Positions 18,113-25,640 of a stretch of DNA of 25,640 bases are shown one piece after another. The DNA comes from JAAAOZ01 sp964496595 (GTDB lineage: Bacteria; Chloroflexota; Anaerolineae; B4-G1; SLSP01). The stretch's first letter is position 1; the number at the start of each line of letters is the position of its first letter. A program made the translations under genes and the position numbers. The notes under the pieces are model-generated. The model saw only the letters and a list, made by a program, of their open reading frames with translations, did not search any database and was not told the origin of the DNA. Where the stretch lies: NCBI GenBank assembly GCA_964496595.1, contig CAZCAI010000063.1, forward strand, positions 1-25,640. The letters run 5' to 3'.

Positions 18113-20044
18113 ATGCGAAACCAAAATCACCGCCGTACTATCTGGCTGGGCGTGATGTGCTTGCTGTTGGCGGCGGGCCTGCGATTGGCGGCCTTCGACG
18201 AGGCGCTCGTCGGCGCGGATCAAACCTCCATTCTGGCCGCCGCCGCGAACATCGCGAGCGGGCGCGACCTCCCCGGCGTGGGGATCAAATCCTCGGTCGG
18301 CGTGATGCAGACCGCCGTGACGGGCTATCTGGCCGCGCTGCCCCTGCTGCTCGTTCACAGAATCATCGCCATCAAGTGGTTCTTCTCGCTCTTGGATCTG
18401 CTGGCGCTGGCGCTGCTCTATCGCGCCACGCGCCGCGCCTTCGGGCCGCTGGCGGCAGCCGCTGCGGGGCTGCTCTACGCCGCCAACCCGTGGGTCGTCG
18501 AGTTCAATCGCTGGATCTGGTACCAGACGCTGATCCCCACCTTTGCCACGCTGGCGTTCGCCGCCTTCCTGCACCTGCTGGGAAGGCGGCGCGGCAGGAG
18601 ATGCGAATGGATGTTGGCCCTCGGCCTCGTCAGCGCCGCGCTGATGGCGATGGTGCATCTGGCGGCTGCGCCGTGGGCGGGTTTGCTCTTCCTGCTGGGC
18701 GCGTTCTTAGCCTGGCGGGGCAGGCTCTGGCGCGGCTTCGGACTCGGACTCGGCCTGAGCGCGATCATCGTCGCGCCCTATGGGCTCTATCTGATCCAGA
18801 CGCGCTTTGCGGATGTGCAAATTTTGTTAGCGGGTAACGGGGCCGTTTCGCAGAGCGGCCTCAACTTAGCGACCTATCGGCTGGCATGGGAGTTGCTCAC
18901 CGGCGCGCAGGTGCTCACCACGCCGCGCGATCCACTGTGGGCGGCGTCCGTCGTCGCGCCCGATGTGGCCTACGCCGTCATCCCCCTCCTCTTAGGGATC
19001 GCGGTACTGGGCGCGCTCTATCGCCTCATCCGCCGCGACAAGCGCGACGAGCAAAGCGCGCCGTTGGCCTTCGCGCTGGGCTGGACGCTGCTGGCGCCCA
19101 CAATCTTCGTACCCACATCGATTCACCTCCAGCACTTCTACCTCCTCTTCCTCTTCCCCGCGCCCTACGTGGTGATCGCCGCGTGGCTGGGCTGGAGCGC
19201 GCCGCAACGCCAAACAGCGCTGCGCTGGATGGCCCGCATCGGCCTGGCGCTGGTGATTTTGCTCTGCGGATGGTGGAGCTATCTGTGGGGCGTGCGCATC
19301 CACTACGAGCATCAAGGCAAGCTCCGCGCGCCGACCCGCGCCTGGCTGATGGATCGCACCGCCGCAACCTGCCAATCCTACCTGGAGGAGAATCCCACCG
19401 GGCAGATGATCCTGCTGATCGATTTTGAGGGGCATCTCTCGCCCTTCGATTGGCTGCGCAGTTGGCTCAACACCGACCGGCTGCGCGTCGTGCCCGCGAA
19501 CGTCGGCTTCATCCGGCCCGCGACGGAGACTTGCTATCTATTAGGCCCGCGCGTGACCGAGGCGGCGCTGGCGCCGGTGGCGGAGCAGGCCCAACCCCGC
19601 CCAGAGATGACCATCCCCGCGCAGCCGCCGTGGCGCGTTTATTGCATCCCGCCGCGCGCGCCGCTGCCCAATCCCTTGGCGAGATGGGAAAACGGCCTGC
19701 GCCTGCTGGAGACGGAGATCGACGGCGAATTGACGCCCGGCGGGCGCCTCCAGTTGCATCACACCTGGCACTATCGCGCCGCCGCCGAGAAGGAGTATCA
19801 CCTCTTCAATCACCTGGTGCAGGGCGAGACGTTGGCGGCCCAGGTCGATGGCAGCGGGGTGCCAACGTGGTACTGGCGCGACGACGACGTGCTGCATACG
19901 ACCTTCACGCTGCCGCTGCCCGATCCGCTGGCGCCGGGGGAGTATCGGCTGTTGATCGGCGCCTACACCTGGCCGGAGATCACGCGGGTCTTTCTGGAGA
20001 GCGGCGAGGCCGCCTACGAGGTCAGGCGCTGGGAACTTCCGTAG
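18113..20044 (+). CDS. GT-C glycosyltransferase (ArnT/PMT-like) with C-terminal beta-sandwich domain
   Basis: The 643-residue product has a basic N-terminus, a first helix at about 10-27, and then EALVGADQTSIL, the acidic loop motif of ArnT/PMT-type enzymes that transfer sugars from polyprenyl phosphate. About ten hydrophobic segments run to residue 405. A soluble part follows, and the last 110 residues (from about 535) form a beta-sandwich with HLFNHLVQGETLAAQVDG and PLAPGEYRLLIGAYTW, related in pattern to the C-terminal repeats of the two large paralogs at 12-6307. It probably modifies a surface glycan or lipid; acceptor unknown. No Shine-Dalgarno is visible before the ATG. Its 3' end overlaps the convergent ligase gene by 23 nt. 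Confidence 0.8.
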   Translation: MRNQNHRRTIWLGVMCLLLAAGLRLAAFDEALVGADQTSILAAAANIASGRDLPGVGIKSSVGVMQTAVTGYLAALPLLLVHRIIAIKWFFSLLDLLALALLYRATRRAFGPLAAAAAGLLYAANPWVVEFNRWIWYQTLIPTFATLAFAAFLHLLGRRRGRRCEWMLALGLVSAALMAMVHLAAAPWAGLLFLLGAFLAWRGRLWRGFGLGLGLSAIIVAPYGLYLIQTRFADVQILLAGNGAVSQSGLNLATYRLAWELLTGAQVLTTPRDPLWAASVVAPDVAYAVIPLLLGIAVLGALYRLIRRDKRDEQSAPLAFALGWTLLAPTIFVPTSIHLQHFYLLFLFPAPYVVIAAWLGWSAPQRQTALRWMARIGLALVILLCGWWSYLWGVRIHYEHQGKLRAPTRAWLMDRTAATCQSYLEENPTGQMILLIDFEGHLSPFDWLRSWLNTDRLRVVPANVGFIRPATETCYLLGPRVTEAALAPVAEQAQPRPEMTIPAQPPWRVYCIPPRAPLPNPLARWENGLRLLETEIDGELTPGGRLQLHHTWHYRAAAEKEYHLFNHLVQGETLAAQVDGSGVPTWYWRDDDVLHTTFTLPLPDPLAPGEYRLLIGAYTWPEITRVFLESGEAAYEVRRWELP

Positions 20045-21554
20045 TCGTCCGCGATGGCGCCGGCAAGGACTGCGCCACCACCCACGCGCTCAGCGCGAGC
20101 AGGACGCCCGCGTGGAGGTGAGCGTTGTTCACCAGCAGGTTATCCACCAGGCTATGAACGGCCAAATGCGTCCACGCGCCGATCAGCCCCAGAGCCAGGC
20201 CGCGCCGCCAATCGAGTAGACAGCGTGCGGCCTGCCAGAGGCGCACAAAGAGCGCGCCCAGCCAGCCCAGGTAGGCCGTCAGCCCCACGACGCCGGTCTC
20301 CGCCAGCAGATTGAGGTAGTAGTTGTGCGCGTGCCCCAGGGCCAGCGGCCAGCTTATCAGCCGGTGAGCGGCGTAGGCCGGCTCGTAGCAGCCGAAGCCC
20401 ACGCCTAACCAGAAGTTATGCCGCCACATCGAGAGCGCGGCCTGCCAATGGGCCATCCGCTCGATGACGGCGAAGTTGGCATTGGTGACGCTGACGCCGC
20501 GCACATCCCGAAATTGCGTGTAAACCAGGAAGCTCGTCATCCGGTCGGCCAGCGCGGCGGGCAACACGTTCGCCTGGTAGAGCACCAGCCCGCCGATCAC
20601 CAGCGCGGCCACGAAGATCACGCCCCACAGCCCGCGGCGCGGCATCGCCGCCGTCATTGCTATAAGCTGTGCGGCCAGCGCCGCGCCAAAGCCCATCCAC
20701 GCGCCCCGCGACCACGACGCGCCGATGGCGGCCACGATGACCAGCGCTACTATCCCCGCGCCCCACACGTAGGTCGGACATCGCGGCCAGACGCGCACCC
20801 CATCGGGTCTGCGCTGTCGTATCCGCCAAAGTTGCAATCCCCAAGAGATGAAGCCCCACGCGCCGAGGCCGATGATGACCGACCCCAGCATCCCCAAAAA
20901 GCCGCCGAAGGGGTTGGGTTGGACGAACATCCCGAAGGCGCGCGCGTGGACGTCGTCGATCATAAAGGGGGCGGGGGCGGGGAGCAGACCCAGGTATTGC
21001 CCCACGCCCATCCCGGCCTGGAGCAAGGCGGCGGCGCCGAGGAGCGCGACCGTCCACCCGACGCGCGCGGCGCCCGGCTCGCGGGTGAGTTGGGCGTAGA
21101 CGAGGAGGAATATCAGTAGGATTTGACCCCACTTGGCCCACTCCGAGAAACCGATCCAGAGATCGGCGGGCTGCCAGAGGGTGAGCAGCGCGGCGGCCAT
21201 AAAGATGAGGAGCGGCGCCAGCAGCGGCGGATGGGGCAGGCGCGTCTCGCGGCGGGCCAACATCCGCGCAGCCCAGATCGCGAGGGTGAGCAGGAAAAGG
21301 TATTGTCCGATCATCGCGGGGATGCGCGGCATATAGGCGAGCGACCAGGCCCAGACCGGGGCGATGATCAGCGCCGCGCCCACGCCGACCAGCGGCTCGA
21401 TCACGCTGCCGACGACGGTGACGAGGAGAATGAGGCCCAGGGCGATATCGAGCAGGGAGAGGCGCGCCAGCGTCAGGCCGGCCAGCGCGCCGATCACGGC
21501 CAGCGCCCCGACGATCCACGGCCAGAGTTGCTGCTTTCTCAGTATTGCGTCCAT
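20022..21554 (-). CDS. O-antigen ligase / polymerase-like membrane protein (Wzy_C family)
   Basis: The 510-residue product has about twelve hydrophobic segments and a long loop between late helices, with SWSRGAW (about residues 279-285) and GHAHNYYLNLLAETGVVG (about 407-424), the usual signature of the Wzy/WaaL/RfaL family (PF04932). These proteins join or polymerise polyprenyl-linked glycans outside the membrane; which acceptor is used is unknown. ATG at 21554 overlaps the end of the Nudix gene by 16 nt, and the 3' end overlaps the convergent GT-C gene by 23 nt. It is the third gene of an operon with UDP-glucuronate decarboxylase, in line with polysaccharide synthesis. Confidence 0.85.
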   Translation of the reverse strand: MDAILRKQQLWPWIVGALAVIGALAGLTLARLSLLDIALGLILLVTVVGSVIEPLVGVGAALIIAPVWAWSLAYMPRIPAMIGQYLFLLTLAIWAARMLARRETRLPHPPLLAPLLIFMAAALLTLWQPADLWIGFSEWAKWGQILLIFLLVYAQLTREPGAARVGWTVALLGAAALLQAGMGVGQYLGLLPAPAPFMIDDVHARAFGMFVQPNPFGGFLGMLGSVIIGLGAWGFISWGLQLWRIRQRRPDGVRVWPRCPTYVWGAGIVALVIVAAIGASWSRGAWMGFGAALAAQLIAMTAAMPRRGLWGVIFVAALVIGGLVLYQANVLPAALADRMTSFLVYTQFRDVRGVSVTNANFAVIERMAHWQAALSMWRHNFWLGVGFGCYEPAYAAHRLISWPLALGHAHNYYLNLLAETGVVGLTAYLGWLGALFVRLWQAARCLLDWRRGLALGLIGAWTHLAVHSLVDNLLVNNAHLHAGVLLALSAWVVAQSLPAPSRTTTEVPSA

Positions 21555-22009
21555 TCGATTAGTTTGAGAGCCGCATCGTAGACAAATTTCGCCTGGAAGA
21601 GACGCTCTTCTTCATCCCGCAAAATGCGCGGCGCGAAGATCGCGTCCGCCTGGGGGATGGGAAGGTCGGCGAAGTACTCGTCTAACGCGACCCAGGCCAA
21701 CGCGCCTTCGCGGTGATCGGGGCGCAGCTCGCCCGTAAACTCGTCGGCGACGAAGATGAAGAGCATCCACAACCAATGAGGATCGGGCGAGATCTCGGTG
21801 CAGTGGCCGCGCAAGGTGAGGCGCGCGGCGCGCAGGCCGGTCTCCTCCCACAGCTCGCGCTGCGCCGATTCGTAGGGCGATTCGCCCAGCTCGATTTTGC
21901 CGCCCGGCGCGACCCAGAGATCCAAGTTCGGCTCCTTGCGGCGGCGCATCAAGAGCACCTGGTCGTCGCGGCGGGCGTAGATCAGCGTGGTGAGGATGTA
22001 ATCCCCCAT
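21539..22009 (-). CDS. Nudix hydrolase
   Basis: The 156-residue product contains the full Nudix box G-x5-E-x7-RE-U-x-EE-x-G-U at residues 37-59 (GKIELGE ... RELWEETGL), which binds the metal for cleavage of nucleoside diphosphates linked to another group. The N-terminal ILTTLIYARRDDQVLLMRRR fits MutT-type members. The ATG at 22009 shares one base with the TGA stop of the epimerase gene (TGATG), so translation is coupled. The context (nucleotide-sugar enzyme before, ligase after) would fit nucleotide-sugar or nucleotide clean-up; this is only inference. Confidence 0.9.
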   Translation of the reverse strand: MGDYILTTLIYARRDDQVLLMRRRKEPNLDLWVAPGGKIELGESPYESAQRELWEETGLRAARLTLRGHCTEISPDPHWLWMLFIFVADEFTGELRPDHREGALAWVALDEYFADLPIPQADAIFAPRILRDEEERLFQAKFVYDAALKLIEWTQY

Positions 22010-22959
22010 CAGCCGATGCCCAAGGCCCGGCGGAAGTAGTCGGCGGTGCGGGCCAGGCCATCTTCCAGCGTAACCTTCGGCTCCCAGCCCAGTTCGGACT
22101 TGGCGCGGCTGATGTCGGGGCAGCGGACTTGAGGATCGTCCTTGGTGCGCGCGTCCTTGGGGTGCACGAAGGTGATCTCGGAGTCGGAATCAATGACCTC
22201 CAGCACCTGGTGCGCGAACTCCAGGATCGTCATCTCGCGCGGGTTGCCTAAATTGACCGGCTCGTTGACCGGCGCATCCATCAGGCGGACGATGCCCGCG
22301 ACCAGATCATCGACGTAGCAGAAGGAGCGCGTGCGCTGTCCTTCATCGTAGACGGTCAGCGGATCGCCCCGGAGCGCCTGGCAGATGAAGTTGGGCACGA
22401 CGCGCCCGTCATCGGAGCGCATCCGAGGGCCGAAGGTGTTGAAGATCCGCACGATGCGTGTGTCCACGTCGTGATAGCGGTGATAGGCCATCGTCAGCGA
22501 CTCGGCGAAGCGCTTGCTCTCATCGTAGACGCCGCGCGGGCCGATGGGGTTGACGTTGCCCCAGTAATCCTCCGCTTGCGGATGGGTCAGCGGATCGCCG
22601 TAGACCTCGGAGGTGGACGCCAGCAGGAAAGTCGCGCCCTTGGCCATCGCCAGGCCGAGCGCCTTATGGGTGCCCAGCGCGCCCACCTTGAGCGTCTGGA
22701 TGGGGTAGTTCAGGTAATCGACCGGGCTGGGCAGCGAGGCCAGATGCAGCACGCGATCCACCGGGCCGGCGACGTAGACGTAGTTGGTGACGTCGTGCTT
22801 GACGAACGAAAAGCGGGGATGGCCCGCCAGATGGGCGATGTTCTCAGTGGAGCCGGTGCTGAGGTTATCCATCGCGATGACCTCGTGGCCTGCGTTTATG
22901 TAGCGGTCGCACAGATGTGATCCGATAAATCCGGCGCCGCCGGTGATCAAAATACGCAT
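22009..22959 (-). CDS. UDP-glucuronate decarboxylase (UDP-xylose synthase type SDR)
   Basis: The 316-residue product is an extended short-chain dehydrogenase with GGAGFIG (residues 7-13) for NAD binding, STSEVYGDPLTHPQ (115-128), DYWGNVNPIGPRGVYDESKR (131-150) with catalytic Tyr145 and Lys149, and FNTFGPRM. The WGNVNPIGPR-VYDESK block is characteristic of UDP-glucuronate decarboxylase, which makes UDP-xylose from UDP-glucuronate. Length is normal for the bacterial enzyme. AAGGAGG lies 6 nt before ATG 22959. It heads an operon with Nudix hydrolase and O-antigen ligase-like genes. UDP-glucose 4-epimerase or dTDP-glucose dehydratase are less likely because of that block. Confidence 0.93.
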   Translation of the reverse strand: MRILITGGAGFIGSHLCDRYINAGHEVIAMDNLSTGSTENIAHLAGHPRFSFVKHDVTNYVYVAGPVDRVLHLASLPSPVDYLNYPIQTLKVGALGTHKALGLAMAKGATFLLASTSEVYGDPLTHPQAEDYWGNVNPIGPRGVYDESKRFAESLTMAYHRYHDVDTRIVRIFNTFGPRMRSDDGRVVPNFICQALRGDPLTVYDEGQRTRSFCYVDDLVAGIVRLMDAPVNEPVNLGNPREMTILEFAHQVLEVIDSDSEITFVHPKDARTKDDPQVRCPDISRAKSELGWEPKVTLEDGLARTADYFRRALGIG

Positions 22960-22978
22960 TCGAGCCTCCTTAAAAGCA

Positions 22979-23013
22979 GTTGAAAGTTATAGGTTGCAAG
23001 TTGAAAGTTAAAT
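22979..23013. repeat. Heptamer array GTTNNNN x5
   Basis: Five consecutive heptads GTTGAAA, GTTATAG, GTTGCAA, GTTGAAA, GTTAAAT just upstream of the UDP-glucuronate decarboxylase ribosome site. On the bottom strand it contains a TATAAC that could act as a weak -10. Confidence 0.8.
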
Positions 23014-23032
23014 CTCAATTGCGCGCTGATGG

Positions 23033-23060
23033 CACAAGCACATAGGAAGTCATGCTTGTG
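23033..23060. promoter_or_regulatory. 8-bp inverted repeat overlapping the esterase promoter
   Basis: CACAAGCA (23033-23040) and TGCTTGTG (23053-23060) are perfect inverted repeats with a 12-nt spacer. The right arm covers most of the -35 box of the following promoter, a usual operator position. Confidence 0.45.
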
Positions 23061-23083
23061 ATATTAACCGATGAGATTATACT
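23056..23083 (+). promoter_or_regulatory. Promoter of the acetyl xylan esterase family gene
   Basis: TTGTGA (23056-23061), 16-nt spacer, TATACT (23078-23083). The leader is about 55 nt and ends in a strong AAGGAGGA site (23133-23140). Confidence 0.55.
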
Positions 23084-23145
23084 CCATTCGAGCACGGAGG
23101 ACAATTATTTAGCCACTATGAGAATTTTATACAAGGAGGAGACCG

Positions 23146-24120
23146 ATGCCTTTGATGTTCGATTTTCCACTGGAGGAGCTGAAGGGCTATCAGGGAATCA
23201 ATCCGCGTCCGGCGGATTTTGATGCTTTTTGGGATGCGGGCCTGGCCGAGATGCGCGCGTTAGATGATCAGGTGACATTAGAGCCGGCGGCGTTCCAGAC
23301 ATCGTTCGCCGAGTGCTGCGATTTGTACTTCACCGGCGTGGGCGGCGCGCGCGTCCACGCGCAGGTGATCCGGCCCCGCGAGGCGCCGGCGCCCCACCCC
23401 GCTGTGCTGATGTTCCACGGCTACACGGGCGACGCCGGCGACTGGGTGGAGAAGCTGGGGTACGCGGCGGCCGGTTTCACCGTCGCAGCGCTAGATTGTC
23501 GCGGGCAGGGGGGCCGCTCGGAGGATACGAGCCACGTCCAGGGCAACACGCAGCACGGGCACATCATTCGCGGCCTGGCGGACGCGGTCGCGGGCCGACC
23601 GGAGAAGTTGCTCTTCCGGCAGATCTTCTTGGATACCGCGCAGTTAGCCCGCATCGTGATGGCGATGCCGGAGGTCGATGCGGCGCGCGTCGGGGCGACC
23701 GGCGGCAGCCAGGGCGGCGCGTTGACCGTCGCGTGCGCGGCGTTGGCGCCGGAGATCCGACGCGCTGCGCCGATCTACCCCTTTCTGAGCGACTATCAGC
23801 GCGTGTGGGAGATGGATCAGGATGTGGCGGCCTACACCGAGCTGCGGGAGTACTTCCGTCACTTCGATCCGCGCCACGAGCGGGAGGCGGCGGCCTTCGA
23901 GGCGCTGGGCTACATCGATATCCAACACCTTGCGCCGCGCATCGCGGGGGAAATTCTCTGGGCCACCGGCCTGATGGACACCATCTGCCCGCCCTCGACG
24001 CAATTCGCGGCGTACAATCACATCACGGCGGAGAAATCGATGGACATCTACCCGGACTTCGGCCACGAGCATCTGCCGGGCCACGCGGATCGGATCTTCG
24101 AGTTTATGATGGGGGTGTGA
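23146..24120 (+). CDS. Acetyl xylan esterase / cephalosporin-C deacetylase family hydrolase
   Basis: The 324-residue product is an alpha/beta hydrolase of the AXE1 family (CE7), which removes acetyl groups from short xylo-oligosaccharides and from cephalosporins. It begins with FDFPLEELKGYQG and PADFDAFWD, as is usual for the family, has VLMFHGYTGDAGDW (oxyanion region), DCRGQGGRSEDTS, the nucleophile elbow GGSQGG with Ser188, GLMDTICPPSTQFA with Asp278 and FGHEHLPG with His307, so the triad is complete. No signal peptide is present, so it works in the cytoplasm. It has its own promoter and a strong ribosome site, and stands alone. Whether xylose-containing glycans made with the nearby UDP-xylose enzyme are its target is speculation. 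Confidence 0.93.
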   Translation: MPLMFDFPLEELKGYQGINPRPADFDAFWDAGLAEMRALDDQVTLEPAAFQTSFAECCDLYFTGVGGARVHAQVIRPREAPAPHPAVLMFHGYTGDAGDWVEKLGYAAAGFTVAALDCRGQGGRSEDTSHVQGNTQHGHIIRGLADAVAGRPEKLLFRQIFLDTAQLARIVMAMPEVDAARVGATGGSQGGALTVACAALAPEIRRAAPIYPFLSDYQRVWEMDQDVAAYTELREYFRHFDPRHEREAAAFEALGYIDIQHLAPRIAGEILWATGLMDTICPPSTQFAAYNHITAEKSMDIYPDFGHEHLPGHADRIFEFMMGV

Positions 24121-24140
24121 GAGTGCTATAAACGCCAATC

Positions 24141-24176
24141 GAGCCGCCCACAAGCCTCGAAAGGTGTGAGCGGCTC
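24141..24176 (+). terminator. Terminator-like hairpin after the esterase gene
   Basis: GAGCCGC pairs with GCGGCTC, continued by CACA/TGTG after one mismatch. The tail CTTCCTCATT has only a weak T-run, so efficiency is uncertain. Confidence 0.5.
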
Positions 24177-24199
24177 CTTCCTCATTACCAGATAAGTCT

Positions 24200-24227
24200 T
24201 TGATGACTTCACAGAGTGATGTACAAT
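24200..24227 (+). promoter_or_regulatory. Promoter of the DNA methyltransferase gene
   Basis: TTGATG (24200-24205), 16-nt spacer, TACAAT (24222-24227). GGAGG at 24269-24273 lies close (3 nt) to the ATG at 24277. Confidence 0.5.
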
Positions 24228-24276
24228 AGACAAAGTAATTCTGTTGGATAGATAACATGATCGCTATTGGAGGTAT

Positions 24277-25506
24277 ATGTTAACTAACGAGGAAACGCGC
24301 GCAATCGAATATTATGAAGACATCCCAACCATCCCTAGTGAAGTAACGCCAGAGACACCGACAGAAACTCTAAATCTAAGTTGGCGAGAAAAAGATTTAC
24401 CTCAAAAAGAAAGAACTAAACACGTTCATGGAATTCATCCATACTTAGGGAAATTTATCCCTCAATTGGTAGAAATCTTTTTGAGAAAATATTTTACACC
24501 TGGTCAAACGATATTAGATCCTTTCTGTGGCTGCGGCACCTCGCTAGTTCAAGCAAATGAGCTAGGCCTAAATGCCGTGGGGAGCGATATTTCAGCCTTC
24601 AATGTTTTACTTTGTAAGGTTAAAACTGGTAAGTACGACATCCGGCAAGCAAAATCCGAAATCCAAGACGTCCTAAAAAAAACTCATGCAGTGACTAGAA
24701 CAAAAGATTCAACCCCTCAAATGAGATTATGGGACTCAAGTATAGAGCTATCACATTCCTTAGAGACAGACAATACCTATCTCAATAACTGGTACGCACC
24801 TCAAGCCTTAAGAGAGTTACTGACTTATCGTCACTTTCTCAGAACAGGGGACTATGAATATAAAGATTTACTCAAAATCATATTGTCGCGTTCGGCGCGC
24901 TCCGCCCGACTAACCACACACTTTGACTTAGATTTTCCAGACGAGCCTCAGAGAGAACCCTATTGGTGCTACAAACATTCACGCACCTGCACGCCTGTTC
25001 AAGAAGCATTCAAATTCCTAAAGCGATATAGTCGCGATAGCTTACGCCGCATCAAAGAGTTTATGATCTGCCGCACGAATGCCGATGTCTCGATCCTTCA
25101 CGGTGATAGTCGTCATGTTCAATATCCGCCCGTGGATGGCGTCATTACAAGCCCACCTTATGTGGGGCTTATCGATTATCACGAGCAGCACATCTACGCT
25201 TACAACTTGCTTGAATTGGAAGACAGGCGTGAGGAAGAAATCGGGCCGGCGTCCAGAGGTAAAAGCCAGAAAGCAAAACGACAATATCAACAAGGTATAG
25301 CTGACGTCTTGCACAACAGCATGCGTGCTATGCCAAGGGGCGGTCGGCTGATAGTTGTGGCCGGAGATCGCCATGACCTTTATGGAGACATAGCAAAGAT
25401 GATAGGGGCAGAAGAAGAGGGAATTGTCAAGCGCCATGTCAACCGCAGAACAGGTCGGCGTTCCAGCGAATTTTACGAATCCGTATTCATTTGGAGAAAA
25501 CCATAA
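24277..25506 (+). CDS. DNA methyltransferase (N4-cytosine / N6-adenine type)
   Basis: The 409-residue product has HGIHPYLGKFIPQLVEI (51-67), the S-adenosylmethionine-binding motif I DPFCGCGTSL (81-90) with an acidic VGSDIS after it, and the catalytic motif IV TSPPY (291-295), typical of amino-methyltransferases of DNA. Motif I precedes motif IV with about 200 residues between them, which could hold the target-recognition region, including a conserved-looking YWCYKHSRTCTP and RYSRDSLRRIKEF. It should protect or mark a specific DNA site; the target cannot be told. The gene is visibly AT-richer than its neighbours (many AAA, TTA and ATA codons), which suggests transfer. The following gene starts 13 nt after its stop and may encode the matching endonuclease. 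Confidence 0.85.
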   Translation: MLTNEETRAIEYYEDIPTIPSEVTPETPTETLNLSWREKDLPQKERTKHVHGIHPYLGKFIPQLVEIFLRKYFTPGQTILDPFCGCGTSLVQANELGLNAVGSDISAFNVLLCKVKTGKYDIRQAKSEIQDVLKKTHAVTRTKDSTPQMRLWDSSIELSHSLETDNTYLNNWYAPQALRELLTYRHFLRTGDYEYKDLLKIILSRSARSARLTTHFDLDFPDEPQREPYWCYKHSRTCTPVQEAFKFLKRYSRDSLRRIKEFMICRTNADVSILHGDSRHVQYPPVDGVITSPPYVGLIDYHEQHIYAYNLLELEDRREEEIGPASRGKSQKAKRQYQQGIADVLHNSMRAMPRGGRLIVVAGDRHDLYGDIAKMIGAEEEGIVKRHVNRRTGRRSSEFYESVFIWRKP

Positions 25507-25519
25507 TGGAGTTTGAAAA

Positions 25520-25640
25520 ATGGCCGCAATAAATCCGATCACCGCACAGAGAATCAAAGCGTATCTTGAAACATTCATCGAAAACAAGGTAGAAGACATC
25601 AAAAGGCGACGACTTCCAATCTTCGATGATCTAGAAGCCT
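25520..25640 (+). CDS. Partial gene after the DNA methyltransferase, possible restriction endonuclease
   Basis: From ATG 25520 the frame stays open to the window end (40 codons), beginning MAAINPITAQRIKAYLE and continuing with a charged segment KVEDIKRRRLP. GGAG at 25508-25511 lies 8 nt before the start. It starts only 13 nt after the methyltransferase stop, in the same direction, so it is co-transcribed. A partner endonuclease is the natural guess by position; I do not recognise the family with certainty from this short piece. Confidence 0.6.
   Translation, partial: MAAINPITAQRIKAYLETFIENKVEDIKRRRLPIFDDLEA

Noticed and set aside
25042..25602. 186-residue frame on the minus strand opposite the methyltransferase
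   Set aside because: It lies opposite the TSPPY part of a well-supported gene and shows no recognisable domain or ribosome site.

Overview
The window looks like a piece of a GC-rich Chloroflexota genome (Anaerolineae or a related class), probably a draft or metagenome scaffold: a run of exactly 100 Ns sits at 1373-1472. Pointers to this group are very large GT-C membrane glycosyltransferases carrying C-terminal beta-sandwich repeats, a secreted protein ending in a '-FLPLITK' tail, the arsR / inositol-phosphate synthase / CDP-alcohol phosphatidyltransferase set, and many short tandem arrays of 7-10 bp units at gene borders. The taxonomic call is inference; no rRNA or tRNA gene is present.

Layout. 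12-6307 (-): two tandem paralogous membrane glycosyltransferase-like proteins of about 1000 residues; the second is broken by the assembly gap. 6552-8706 (-): a three-gene operon, ArsR-type regulator, inositol-3-phosphate synthase and CDP-alcohol phosphatidyltransferase, which together should make inositol phospholipid. 8847-10658 (+): mutL, diverging from that operon and apparently leaderless. 10927-11664 (+): a compact operon of a GYD-domain protein and an ImmA/IrrE-like protein that lost its zinc motif, with terminators on both sides. 11846-16919 (+): a secreted caspase-fold protein with BACON-like repeats, a BMP-family lipoprotein, and a membrane hybrid of dCache-HAMP-PAS-histidine kinase; the last two are 5 nt apart and may form one sensory unit. 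16990-17862 (-): isoaspartyl peptidase / asparaginase. 18113-20044 (+): a third GT-C glycosyltransferase. 20022-22959 (-): UDP-glucuronate decarboxylase, Nudix hydrolase and O-antigen ligase-like protein with overlapping ends. 23146-24120 (+): acetyl xylan esterase family hydrolase. 24277-25640 (+): an AT-richer DNA methyltransferase followed by the start of a further gene, probably a recently acquired modification or restriction-modification locus.

Themes. Surface polysaccharide and glycolipid synthesis dominates (three GT-C proteins, UDP-xylose synthesis, polymerase/ligase, inositol lipid). The most unusual features at DNA level are (i) a 35-bp dispersed repeat inside two paralogous genes at non-equivalent positions and read in different frames, (ii) heptamer arrays of consensus TTNNGAA or ATTGCG(A/T), one of which lies inside a coding region, and (iii) promoters whose -10 box lies exactly 7 nt before the start codon.
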